Source: Actinomycetota bacterium (GTDB lineage Bacteria; Actinomycetota; UBA4738). From it: a stretch of DNA of 12,264 nucleotides. Positions 1 to 7,245 of this stretch are shown here, piece by piece. Each line of letters begins with the position of its first letter. Position 1 is the first letter of the stretch. The notes beneath the pieces are model-generated. The model saw only the letters and a program-made list of their open reading frames with translations, ran no database searches and was not told the DNA's origin. Both the position numbers and the translations under genes were made by a program. The stretch covers positions 1 to 12,264 of the forward strand of contig VAYJ01000029.1 in NCBI GenBank assembly GCA_005888465.1, written 5' to 3'.

Positions 1-810
1 GTGGCCGGCATCGCCGCGCTCCCGCAGGTCTGGCGGGGCAGCGACGACTTCGCCGCCTCGCGCCTGCTGATGACGAAAGAGGCCAACGCGGCGGTGGACG
101 GCGCGTTCGCGGGCGGAGCGACAGCGGTCGTCGTCAACGACTCGCACGGCGACATGTTCAACCTGCTCGCTGAGGAGATGGACCCGCGGGCCGAGCTGCT
201 GATCGGCTCGCCGAAGGTTCCCTGGTCGATGATGCAGGGCTTCGGCCCGGGGTTCGCAGTGGCGCTCTTCATCGGGTACCACGCGCGTGCCGGTACGCAG
301 GCCGCAGTCCTCGACCACACGTACTCGGGCCGGCTCTTGTACGACGTGCGCGTGAACGGGGAGTCGGTCTCCGAGACCGACCTCAACGCCGCCTTGGCGG
401 GCACGTACGGCATCCCTGCGGGCCTGGTGACCGGGGACGACAAGGCCTGTGCGCAGGCGACGGAGCGGCTCCCCGGGATCCGGACCGTCGTCGTCAAGGA
501 GGCCTTCGGGCGCGGCGTGGCACGCAGCCTGCACCCCGAGACGGCGCGCCAGGCCATCCGCAGCGCCGCGGCAGAGGCCGTCGCCGGGGCGGCCGGCCTG
601 CGGACGTTCGACTTCGAACCGCCCATCGTGCTCGAGGCCGACACCGCCAACACCTCGAGCGCGGAGCTCTGCGCGCTGCCTCCCGGCGTCGAACGCGCCG
701 GCCCGCGCACGGTCCGTTTCCGCACCGACGACTTTCGCGAGGCGTATCGATGCCTGCTCGCCTGGACGTACCTGGGCGCGAGCGAGGCACCGCGGTATGC
801 AGGCACGTGA
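1..810 (+). CDS. M55-family D-aminopeptidase (DppA-like), 5' end cut by window
   Basis: The protein resembles DppA-type M55 metallopeptidases, which release N-terminal D-amino acids from short peptides using two zinc ions. The 269 visible residues cover nearly the whole domain. Recognisable pieces are MTKEAN (24-29), VVVNDSHGDM with His49, FIGYHARAG with His94, His106 in VLDHTYSG, and Glu125 in VSETDLNAALAG. These match the known positions of metal ligands and the active-site histidine. Compared with Bacillus DppA as I remember it, about eight residues are missing at the front, including the first ligand Asp, so the GTG at base 1 is probably an internal codon and the true start lies upstream. 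The opening VAGI falls where the family has MEGI, so the usual ligand Glu appears to be Ala. The TGA stop overlaps the GTG of the methyltransferase, so the two are probably co-translated. Family assignment is firm; the substrate is unknown. Confidence 0.88.
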   Translation: MAGIAALPQVWRGSDDFAASRLLMTKEANAAVDGAFAGGATAVVVNDSHGDMFNLLAEEMDPRAELLIGSPKVPWSMMQGFGPGFAVALFIGYHARAGTQAAVLDHTYSGRLLYDVRVNGESVSETDLNAALAGTYGIPAGLVTGDDKACAQATERLPGIRTVVVKEAFGRGVARSLHPETARQAIRSAAAEAVAGAAGLRTFDFEPPIVLEADTANTSSAELCALPPGVERAGPRTVRFRTDDFREAYRCLLAWTYLGASEAPRYAGT

Positions 811-1577
811 GCGCAGAGTCGGCGAGCGACGCCCAGCGCAACCGCGCGGTCTGGACGGGGTTCGCGCCGCAGTACGCGGAATGGGCGCCGAAGCACTGGG
901 CGAGCACCGAGATCACCTGGGGGATCTGGCATGCGCCCGAGGCGGAGCTTCAGATCCTCGGAGATGTCGACGGCCTGGACGTGGTCGATCTCGGCTGCGG
1001 GACCGGGTACTTCTCCGCGTGGCTCGCGCGACGCGGCGCCCGCCCGATCGGTGTCGACGTGACCCCCGCGCAGCTCGCGACGGCGCGCGCGATGATGGAG
1101 CAGTTCGGCCCGCGCTTCCCACTCATCGAGGCGAGCGCCGAGCGGGTGCCGCTCCCCGACGCGTCGGTCGACCTCGCGATCTCCGAGTACGGGGCCGCCA
1201 TCTGGTGCGATCCGTACTGCTGGATCCCCGAGGCGGCGCGGCTCCTGCGCCCGGCCGGACGGCTCGCGTTCCTGGCCACCACCCCGATCCTGATGATGGC
1301 CCAACCGACCTTCGGCCAGGTAGGCCGCGAGCTCCTTCGCGACTACTTCGGGATGCACCGCTTCGACTGGCCGGACGATCACTCGGTCGAGTTCCAGCTC
1401 CCGTACGGCGAATGGATCCGCCTGTTCCGCGCGAACGGGCTCGAGGTGGAGCGGCTGGTCGAGCTGCGAGCCCCCGCGGATTCGCCGATCCCCTTCGATC
1501 ACCTCACGTCCGAATGGGCGAACCGTTGGCCCGCCGAGCACATCTGGGTCACGCGGAAGGCGCCGTCAACCCCTTAG
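807..1577 (+). CDS. Class I SAM-dependent methyltransferase
   Basis: This 256-residue protein has a Rossmann-type methyltransferase core. Motif I is VVDLGCGTGYF (59-69). An acidic residue that would bind the ribose follows in GVDVTP (Asp84). A motif of the Methyltransf_11 type, AERVPLPDASVDLAIS, lies at 111-126. The N-terminal SDAQRNRAVWTGFAPQYAEW is typical of small-molecule methyltransferases in this superfamily. The C-terminal third (FQLPYGEWIRLFRANGLEVE) fits the usual cap region. The GTG at 807 is chosen because it forms a GTGA overlap with the stop of the upstream peptidase; an ATG at 750 would give a long overlap and a non-homologous leader. The 3' end runs 29 bp into the convergent asd gene. 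The methyl acceptor cannot be told from sequence. Confidence 0.88.
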   Translation: MSAESASDAQRNRAVWTGFAPQYAEWAPKHWASTEITWGIWHAPEAELQILGDVDGLDVVDLGCGTGYFSAWLARRGARPIGVDVTPAQLATARAMMEQFGPRFPLIEASAERVPLPDASVDLAISEYGAAIWCDPYCWIPEAARLLRPAGRLAFLATTPILMMAQPTFGQVGRELLRDYFGMHRFDWPDDHSVEFQLPYGEWIRLFRANGLEVERLVELRAPADSPIPFDHLTSEWANRWPAEHIWVTRKAPSTP

Positions 1578-2560
1578 AGACGACGAGCTCGGCGATCTGC
1601 ACCGCGTTGAGCGCGGCGCCCTTGCGGAGGTTGTCGCCGCACGCGAAGAGCGCGAGCGCGCGATCGTCGCCGGCCGGGTTGCGGATCCGCCCCACCAGCA
1701 CATCGTCGGTCCCGGCGGCGGCGAGCGGCGTCGGGTAGCTGCCGTCGGCCAGATCGTCGACGACGCGAACGCCGGAGAAAGCCGAGAGCGCACGACGTGC
1801 CTCGGCGGCGTGCGCGGGAGCATCGAACGTCGCGTAGATCGAGACCGCGTGCCCGACCAGGGTCGGCACGCGAATCGTTCCCCATCTTCAGCTCCTCCGT
1901 CGTGAACCCCGAGCCCTCGAGGTCGGCGCGTTCGCAGAACGCCAACACGTTGAAGGCGATCGTTCGGCCGAACACCTCGCCGACGGGAAGCGCGCCCGCG
2001 TCGGGGCCGGCGAGCGACTCCTCCTGACCGCGGAGCTTCTCGAGCTGCTCGAGGAGCTCGCGAACGCCCTTCTGCCCGATGCCCGACGTCGATTGATACG
2101 AGGACGTGACGAGCGAGCGCAGGCCGAAGCGCCGGTGCAGCGGCGCGAGCGCCATCAGCGCGGTGATCGCCGTGCAGTTCCCGTTCGCGATCAGGTTGGG
2201 GTGGCCGACGAGCGCCTCCGGGTTGATCTCGGGGATGACGAGCGGGACCGCCGGATCCATGCGAAACGCGGACGAATTGTCGATGCACACTATGCCCGCG
2301 CTCGCCGCGGGCGGCAGCGCCTGGCGCGAGACGGCGGCGCCGGCCGAGGCGAGCGCCAAGTCGAGCCCGTGGAACCACCCGTCGGTCAGCGTTCGCACGG
2401 CCACGTGATCGCCTCGGAAGGGCAGCCGCTGGCCCTCGGACCGCGGCGATGCGAACGCGACGAGCTCGGCGATGGGGAGACCGCGCTGCTCGAGGATCCT
2501 GACCATCGTTCGGCCGACGGCCCCAGTAGCGCCGACGACGCCGACGCGAAGCTCACGCAT
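1549..2560 (-). pseudogene. asd: Aspartate-semialdehyde dehydrogenase, frameshifted by an internal deletion
   Basis: Asd reduces aspartyl-4-phosphate to aspartate semialdehyde with NADPH, the branch step towards lysine/diaminopimelate, threonine and methionine. The N-terminal part (2560 to about 1870) has the NADP fold VGVVGATGAVGRTMVRIL, the NSSAFRMD motif, the catalytic cysteine in ANGNCTAI (Cys129), SSYQSTSGIGQKGV and EELKMGNDSR. The rest of the enzyme, VPTLVGHAVSIYATF to DNLRKGAALNAVQIAELV, lies in another frame (1869 to 1549). Reading straight on in the first frame gives arginine-rich nonsense ending at 1574. The family segment between NDSR and RVPTLVGH (normally about 16 residues, like RKILG..DL.VS.TCV) is absent, which suggests a deletion of about 47-53 bp, not a multiple of three. 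The ATG start overlaps the lysC stop by 8 bp. As read, the gene cannot make active enzyme. Because the enzyme is usually essential for cell-wall diaminopimelate, an assembly or consensus error is as likely as a true pseudogene. Confidence 0.9.
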
Positions 2561-3068
2561 CGTCGTCGTGGGATCGAAGCGGCCCGCCGTCCGGCCCGAG
2601 GCCGAACCGGCGGTGGAGCGCGCGCACGGCACGCTCCTCGTCCGCGGCACGAACCACGCACGAGATGCGGATCGAGGTGGCGGCGATGAGCTCAACGTTG
2701 ATGCGTTCGTCGGCGAGCGTCTCGAACATGTCCGCGAGCACCTCGGGATGCGCCTTGATACCGGCGCCGACGAGCGAGACCTTGGCCACGTCCGCGTCGG
2801 CCTCGTAGGTGTCCGCCGAAATGGCGGCCACGAGCTCCTTGGCCGTGGGCTCGAGGCGATCCAGCTCGTCCTTCGGCACCAGGAACGAGATGTCGGCTCG
2901 GCCGTCGCGCGAGCCGCTCTGCACGATCAGGTCGACGCTCAGGCCCTGGGCCGCCACCGCGCGGAAGATCGCCGCGGCGACGCCCGGCCGATCGGGCGCC
3001 GAGCGGATCGTGACCATGGCCTCCGAATGGTCCGCGGCCACGCCGGAGATGATCGCTTGCTCTCCCAT
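2553..3068 (-). CDS. Aspartate kinase beta (regulatory) subunit from an internal lysC start
   Basis: Inside lysC, codon 247 is an ATG (3068-3066). It is preceded on the minus strand by a perfect AGGAGG (3082-3077) with an 8-base spacer. The encoded product, MGEQAIISGVAADHSEAMVTI onward, is 171 residues and holds exactly the two ACT domains. In Bacillus and Corynebacterium the same gene makes an alpha subunit and an in-frame beta subunit starting at an equivalent Met; the corynebacterial beta chain begins with a very similar MEE..LTGVATDKSEA-type stretch (from memory). The coincidence of a consensus ribosome site, a Met codon and the domain boundary supports an alpha2beta2 enzyme here. That it is translated is inferred, not shown. 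Confidence 0.72.
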   Translation of the reverse strand: MGEQAIISGVAADHSEAMVTIRSAPDRPGVAAAIFRAVAAQGLSVDLIVQSGSRDGRADISFLVPKDELDRLEPTAKELVAAISADTYEADADVAKVSLVGAGIKAHPEVLADMFETLADERINVELIAATSIRISCVVRAADEERAVRALHRRFGLGPDGGPLRSHDDDA

Positions 3069-3806
3069 CCGAGCATCCTCCTGCGTGATCCACGTCCCCG
3101 GCTCGTCGGAGAACGACGACCGGACGTGGACCTTCACCCCTCGGGCCCGAGCGTACTCCACGGACCGAAGCTGCAGGACCTGGGCGCCCGAGGACGCCAG
3201 CTCGAGCATCTCCTCATAGGAGACGGCGTGGAGCTTGCGCGCGTCCGGGACGATGCGGGGATCGGCGGTGAACACGCCCGGGACGTCGGTGTAGATCTCG
3301 CACGCTTCGGCGTGCAGCGCGTCCGCGAGCGCCACCGCCGTCGTGTCCGAGCCGCCGCGACCCAGGGTCGTCACGTCGTACGCGGTCGAGACGCCCTGGA
3401 ACCCCGCGACGATCACGATGTGGCCCCGTCCGAGCGCTTCGAGGATCCGCCCGGGGCGGATGTCGATGATGCTCGCCCTGCCGTGGGCGGTGTCGGTGAT
3501 GATGCCCGCTTGCGACCCGGTGTACGAGGCGGCCGGGTAGCCGGCCTGATTGATCGCGACGGCGAGGAGGGACATCGCGATGCGCTCGCCCGCGGTCAGG
3601 AGCAGGTCCAGCTCACGCGCGTTCGGCGTGGGAGCCAGGGACCGCGCCATCGCCATCAGTTCATCGGTGGTGTCCCCCATGGCCGAGACCACGACCACCA
3701 CATCGTGGCCCGCCCGCTTCGCGTCGGTCGCCCGATCCGCGACAGCCCGGATGCGATCGGCGTCGGCGACCGAGGTGCCGCCGTACTTCTGCACGATCAC
3801 GCTCAC
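2553..3806 (-). CDS. lysC: Aspartate kinase, alpha subunit (two C-terminal ACT domains)
   Basis: Aspartokinase phosphorylates aspartate at the first step of the lysine, threonine and methionine pathway. The 417-residue protein has the amino-acid-kinase domain first: KYGGTSVADADR (7-18), VVVVVSAMGDTTDEL (36-50), LLTAGERIAMSLL (69-81), GRGGSDTTA (149-157) and YTDVPGVFTADPR (172-184). Two ACT domains follow, about 264-330 (VTIRSAPDRPGVAAAIF) and 342-403 (VSLVGAGIKAHPEVLADMF, then AATSIRISCVV). This layout and length match the actinobacterial alpha/beta type that is inhibited by lysine and threonine; the regulation here is inferred from the family. The GTG at 3806 is chosen because it overlaps the stop of the PlsY-like gene as GTGA and places KYGGTS at the usual distance from the N terminus. 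The stop overlaps the asd start by 8 bp, so LysC and Asd are coupled. Confidence 0.95.
   Translation of the reverse strand: MSVIVQKYGGTSVADADRIRAVADRATDAKRAGHDVVVVVSAMGDTTDELMAMARSLAPTPNARELDLLLTAGERIAMSLLAVAINQAGYPAASYTGSQAGIITDTAHGRASIIDIRPGRILEALGRGHIVIVAGFQGVSTAYDVTTLGRGGSDTTAVALADALHAEACEIYTDVPGVFTADPRIVPDARKLHAVSYEEMLELASSGAQVLQLRSVEYARARGVKVHVRSSFSDEPGTWITQEDARMGEQAIISGVAADHSEAMVTIRSAPDRPGVAAAIFRAVAAQGLSVDLIVQSGSRDGRADISFLVPKDELDRLEPTAKELVAAISADTYEADADVAKVSLVGAGIKAHPEVLADMFETLADERINVELIAATSIRISCVVRAADEERAVRALHRRFGLGPDGGPLRSHDDDA
3077..3082 (-). promoter_or_regulatory. Internal Shine-Dalgarno site for the LysC beta subunit
   Basis: The minus strand reads AGGAGG here, 8 bases before the ATG at 3068. 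It is a much better ribosome site than the one in front of the lysC GTG start, which relies on overlap with the preceding gene. It falls at the junction between the kinase domain and the first ACT domain. Confidence 0.7.
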
Positions 3807-4468
3807 GGCGACCCCGACGTACCATGACGCGGCGGGCCGCTCGAATCGAAGACCACGCGGTACCAGAGCGCCTGCGCCGGGCTGACTCCGGCTCGGACGA
3901 CCACGCCAACGCCCTCCAGCCGGCGGCCCACGATGAGCGCGAAGAGCGCCAGGGCGAGCGCAATGAACGGTCCGGGCTGCCCGCGCGCGGCGGCGACGGC
4001 CGGCACGCTGGCGAGGCCCACCGTGGTGCCGAGGCTGGTGGTGCGCAGGACCAGACCGGCGACGATCAGGGCGCCGGCGATCGCCATCTCCACCGGAAGG
4101 ACCACCAGGAACACCCCCGCCGCGGCGGCCACACCGCGGCCGGCCATGGCGCGGCGATAGAAGGGGAACGCGTGGCCCGCCACGACGGCGACGCCGGTCG
4201 CCGCGAGCCAGGCATTCGAGAGATGGCCCCACTCGCGCGCGGCCAGCACGACAAGGAGGGCCTTCAGCACGTCGGCGACGGCCGCCACGGCCGCCCAGCC
4301 CATGCCGAGCTGGTCACGCATCAGCACGTGGGCATCCGCCTCGCCCTCGGTTCGCCGGGACTCGGCGATCACGCTCTTTGCGTTCCGAGATCGCGACACG
4401 AGCCAGGTGGACGGCAGGGTCCCGGCAAGGTACGCCCCGGCGACCCACGCCAGATGGGACCAGGTCAC
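3803..4468 (-). CDS. PlsY-like glycerol-3-phosphate acyltransferase, degenerate motif
   Basis: PlsY is an integral membrane enzyme that moves the acyl group from acyl-phosphate to glycerol-3-phosphate, the first acylation in phospholipid synthesis. This 221-residue protein has the family's hydrophobic layout of about five to six membrane segments. Its opening GAYLAGTLPSTWLVSR fits the GS.P..YL start. VADVLKALLVVLAA resembles the D.LKG segment, and VAGHAFPFYRRAMAGRGVAAAAGV matches GH.FP....GGKG.A. The family's phosphate-binding GSGN.GATN motif is missing: the aligned region reads RRTEGEADAHVLMRDQLG (39-56). The enzyme may therefore be inactive, altered in substrate, or a divergent lineage-specific form. 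The GTG start forms a GTGA overlap with the DegV stop, and its own stop overlaps the lysC GTG in the same way. The hydrophilic tail after VVVRAGVSPAQALWYRVVF has no known match to me. Confidence 0.72.
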   Translation of the reverse strand: MTWSHLAWVAGAYLAGTLPSTWLVSRSRNAKSVIAESRRTEGEADAHVLMRDQLGMGWAAVAAVADVLKALLVVLAAREWGHLSNAWLAATGVAVVAGHAFPFYRRAMAGRGVAAAAGVFLVVLPVEMAIAGALIVAGLVLRTTSLGTTVGLASVPAVAAARGQPGPFIALALALFALIVGRRLEGVGVVVRAGVSPAQALWYRVVFDSSGPPRHGTSGSP

Positions 4469-5310
4469 GGACGTAGCTTAGCCTCGTCGCACACGAAGGC
4501 CGCACCGGCGAGGCCCGGCCCCGTGTGCGCCCCGATGACGGGCGTGACCTCGACGACCAGCTGCTCGATCACCTCCGCCGACGCGGCGATGGCCTCGAGG
4601 AGCGCCTCCGCCTCGCGCGGCGCCGCGGCATGGAATGCGGCCAGGTGAACGGGGCGGCCCCGGATCTCCGCCAGGGATGCCTCCACGACGTGCGCGAGGG
4701 CTCGCTCCCGCGTGCGAGGTCTCGCGACGCCGGACGCCGCGCCGCGCCGGAACCGGAAGACCGGCTGCAGTCCGAGCGTGGTCCCGGCGAACGCCTGCAA
4801 GGCGTTCACGCGGCCCGAGCGACGGAGGAACTCGAACGTCTCGATCGTCGCGACCAGGGCCGCCTCCTCGGCGAGCGTTCGAGCCCGGCCGGCCACGCCC
4901 TCGAGCGAGGCTCCCATCGTCGCCGCCCGGGCGGCTTCGAGCACCACGAATCCCTGCGCCATCGAGGCGCTCATCGAGTCCACCACGTCGACGTGCGCAT
5001 CGGTGCGGCCGGCCGCCAGCCGGGCATTGTTGCGCGACGCGCTCATGTCCGCCGCCACGCACACGCACACAATCTCGTCCTCGCCCGAACGCTGAAACGC
5101 GTCCAGGAAGTCTCCGGGCGAGGGCGCGGCCGTCGAGGCGTGGGCTCGGTCGGTCACGAGCCGCGCGTAGAAGTCGGCGGGCGTGAGGTCGACCCCGTCC
5201 CGGTACTCCTCCTCCCCCAGGAAGAGGTGCAGCGGCGCGACCTCGATCCGGTGCGCGCGCGCCAGCTCGGGCGGGATGTTGGATGCGCTGTCGGTGACGA
5301 CCGCGACCAT
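4465..5310 (-). CDS. DegV-family (FakB-like) fatty-acid-binding protein
   Basis: DegV/FakB proteins bind a free fatty acid in a buried pocket and present it to a kinase (FakA) that makes acyl-phosphate. This 281-residue protein has the family order: VTDSASNIPPELA near the N terminus, VAPLHLFLGEEEYRDGVDLT, the STAAPSPGDFLDAF motif (normally TSQPSPGEF), a VCVAADMSASRNNARLA segment at the usual LSGTY position, TIETFEFLRRSGRVNALQAF, and PVIGAHTGPGLAG at the end. The pocket Thr of the TSQPS motif is kept, but Gln is Ala and the SGT turn reads SAS, so ligand contacts may differ. The ATG at 5310 puts VTDS at the family position; longer in-frame starts reach into the divergent transporter gene. No good ribosome site precedes it. 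It is first in the operon and coupled to the PlsY-like gene. No fakA is present in the window. Confidence 0.9.
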   Translation of the reverse strand: MVAVVTDSASNIPPELARAHRIEVAPLHLFLGEEEYRDGVDLTPADFYARLVTDRAHASTAAPSPGDFLDAFQRSGEDEIVCVCVAADMSASRNNARLAAGRTDAHVDVVDSMSASMAQGFVVLEAARAATMGASLEGVAGRARTLAEEAALVATIETFEFLRRSGRVNALQAFAGTTLGLQPVFRFRRGAASGVARPRTRERALAHVVEASLAEIRGRPVHLAAFHAAAPREAEALLEAIAASAEVIEQLVVEVTPVIGAHTGPGLAGAAFVCDEAKLRP

Positions 5311-5342
5311 CGATCGTTCAGCACGCCGCCGGGCGCTCAGCC

Positions 5343-6692
5343 ATGATCGACCATGTGCCAGACCATATCCGCTCGGATCAAGCGGCGGCCGGCGGGTTCC
5401 GGGCCGCCATCCGTGCACCGGGCTTTCGCCGCCTCGTCGTCGGCCAGGCCGTGTCCTCGCTCGGCGACTGGGTAGCGACCCTCGCGTTCATCGCCGCCGC
5501 GTTCGCGCTGAGTCGCGGGAACCAAACGGCCGTCGCGGTCGTGCTCGTGCTTCGCCTCGTGCCGCCGATCTTCGCGGCGCCGGTGGGAGGCGTGGTCGCC
5601 GACCGGCGCTCGCGCCGGACGATCATGGTCACCTGCGACCTTTCGCGGGCCGCCCTGATCGCGATCGTTCCGTTCGGCGGCCTCGGCCTGCTCTACGCAC
5701 TCGCCTTCGTCCACGAGTGCCTCTCGCTCTTCTTCCTCCCTGCCCGCGACGCGAGCGTTCCGCTCCTCGCGCCCGCCGATTCGCTGGAGGAGGCGAACGG
5801 GCTGATCCTTGCCTCCTCGTATGGCTCGATCCCGATCGCCGCCGCCCTGTTCGGGCTCCTGCGGGTCGCTGCGTCGCACATCCCGTCGGCCGTGCCGTTC
5901 GCAACGCTCTTTCGCCGGCATCCAACCGCGTTCGCGTTCTTCTTCGACTCCGCGACGTTCGTCTTCTCGGCCGCGATGATCGCCGGTCTCCCCTTGCGCC
6001 GTGACCGCCGGCCCGCCGCGACGCCGCTTCGTACCGACCTCGCGGAGGGCATGCGGTTCATCGCGCGTCATCCGGGATTGCGATCGCTCGCCTACGGACT
6101 CACCGTCGCGATGCTCGGCGGCGGCGTCCTGTTCGCGGTCGGCATCGGCTACGTGAAGGAGACGCTCCGCGCCTCCGACGCGGCGTTCGGCTGGCTGTCG
6201 TCGCTCTGGGGACTCGGGATGGGGCTCGGGCTGCTGCTCGTACGGCGCGTGGTGTCGAGAGGCCGCGCTCGGGTGTTCGTCGTCGCCGTGGCGGCCTGCG
6301 GCGCCGTGCTCATCGTCATGGCGCTCGTCCCGGTCCTCTGGCTCGCGTTCGTCATCGCGGTCGGGTTCGGCGCGGCGTTCTCCGTAGCGATCGTGGTGGC
6401 GCTCACGCTCGCGCAGGAGGAGACGAGCGACGACGTCCGCGGCCGGGTGATGGGCGCGGTGCAGATGCTCTTCCGCGTCGGCCTGGGCCTGGGAGCGCTC
6501 GGGATCGGCGCACTCGCACGTGCCGCGTCGCGGAGCCGGCCGTTCGGCTCGCTGGATGGGAACCAAATCGGCATGCTCACCGGAGGGGCGGTGATCATCC
6601 TGGGAGCTCTGGCCGCGGCCGGCGCGATCCGCCCGTCCGCGTGGGTGGTACCTACATCTCCCGGCGGCCCTCCAGCGCCTGGCCCAGCGTGA
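5343..6692 (+). CDS. MFS transporter
   Basis: This 449-residue polytopic membrane protein belongs to the major facilitator superfamily, of the broad MFS_1/MFS_3 drug-efflux-like type. After a short cytoplasmic start comes GFRRLVVGQAVSSLGDWVATLAFI, a first helix typical of this group. The loop 2-3 motif A is VGGVVADRRSRR (81-92) with Asp87. Later helices include AYGLTVAMLGGGVLFAVGIGY, then a central cluster of alanine- and valine-rich helices, and EETSDDVRGRVMGAVQMLFRVG, the typical second-half motif. The C terminus is proline-rich (PTSPGGPPAPGPA). The gene diverges from degV with only 32 bp between start codons and no clear ribosome site, so the start is less certain than the family. The 3' end overlaps recR by 41 bp in convergent orientation. 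The substrate is unknown. Confidence 0.87.
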   Translation: MIDHVPDHIRSDQAAAGGFRAAIRAPGFRRLVVGQAVSSLGDWVATLAFIAAAFALSRGNQTAVAVVLVLRLVPPIFAAPVGGVVADRRSRRTIMVTCDLSRAALIAIVPFGGLGLLYALAFVHECLSLFFLPARDASVPLLAPADSLEEANGLILASSYGSIPIAAALFGLLRVAASHIPSAVPFATLFRRHPTAFAFFFDSATFVFSAAMIAGLPLRRDRRPAATPLRTDLAEGMRFIARHPGLRSLAYGLTVAMLGGGVLFAVGIGYVKETLRASDAAFGWLSSLWGLGMGLGLLLVRRVVSRGRARVFVVAVAACGAVLIVMALVPVLWLAFVIAVGFGAAFSVAIVVALTLAQEETSDDVRGRVMGAVQMLFRVGLGLGALGIGALARAASRSRPFGSLDGNQIGMLTGGAVIILGALAAAGAIRPSAWVVPTSPGGPPAPGPA

Positions 6693-7245
6693 CCTCGTCC
6701 GCATATTCGAGGTCCCCGCCGACGGGCAGGCCGCTTGCCAGTCGCGTCACCCGCACGCCGGAGGGCCGTAGCAGCGCCGCGACAAACATGGCGGTCGCGT
6801 TCCCCTCGAGGTTCGGGTTCGTCGCCAGGATCACTTCCTGGACGCCGTCCCGCTGCACACGGTCGAGCAGCTCCTGGACCCGCAGGTCGTCCGGGCCGAT
6901 GCCCTCGAGCGGGGAGATCGCCCCGCCCAGCACGTGGTATCGGCCCTTGATGACCCCGGCCTTCTCGATTGCCGCCTGATCCTTCGACTCCTCGACGACG
7001 CAGATGACCGTGGGGTCGCGGCCGGGGTCGCGGCAGATCCGGCACCGATCGCCCTCCGAGACGGCGAAGCACTCCGTACAGAACCGCACCTTGTCCTTGG
7101 CCGCGACCAACGCCTCCGACAGCCGCCGGGCATCCTCGGCGGGAGCCTTGACGATGTAGAAGGCAAGTCGCTGCGCCGACTTCGGCCCGATCCCGGGCAG
7201 CCGGGAGAGCTCGTCGATCAGATCCTGGATCGGTCCTTCGAACAC
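6652..7245 (-). CDS. recR: Recombination mediator protein RecR
   Basis: RecR, with RecO and RecF, helps load RecA on gapped DNA. The 197-residue protein is full length for the family. A helix-hairpin-helix segment (LSRLPGIGPKSAQRLAFYI, 13-31) is followed by a four-cysteine zinc site (Cys56, Cys59, Cys68, Cys71), then a Toprim domain starting at VICVVEESKDQAAIE (80-94) with GRYHVLGGAISPLEGIGPDDL, and a C-terminal segment ending GLPVGGDLEYADEVTLGQAL. The start is GTG at 7245, directly after the dnaX TAG stop with no gap; a GAGG in the end of dnaX can serve as its ribosome site. It is co-transcribed with dnaX. The usual ybaB/ebfC gene between them is absent. Confidence 0.97.
   Translation of the reverse strand: MFEGPIQDLIDELSRLPGIGPKSAQRLAFYIVKAPAEDARRLSEALVAAKDKVRFCTECFAVSEGDRCRICRDPGRDPTVICVVEESKDQAAIEKAGVIKGRYHVLGGAISPLEGIGPDDLRVQELLDRVQRDGVQEVILATNPNLEGNATAMFVAALLRPSGVRVTRLASGLPVGGDLEYADEVTLGQALEGRREM

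Noticed and set aside
449..1738. Long plus-strand open frame overlapping the peptidase and methyltransferase
   Set aside because: It is arginine-, proline- and alanine-rich with no domain, as expected for an off-frame reading of GC-rich DNA. Both overlapping genes have clear homology in other frames.
2472..3827. 451-codon plus-strand open frame opposite lysC
   Set aside because: It is the antisense shadow of lysC, rich in Arg, Asp, Gly and His, with no recognisable motif.
5311..5342. Possible divergent promoter between degV and the MFS gene
   Set aside because: The gap is only 32 bp, and I found no paired -10 and -35 elements for either direction.
5337..6704. 455-codon minus-strand open frame opposite the MFS gene
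   Set aside because: It is rich in charged residues with no domain. The plus frame encodes obvious membrane helices and MFS motif A.
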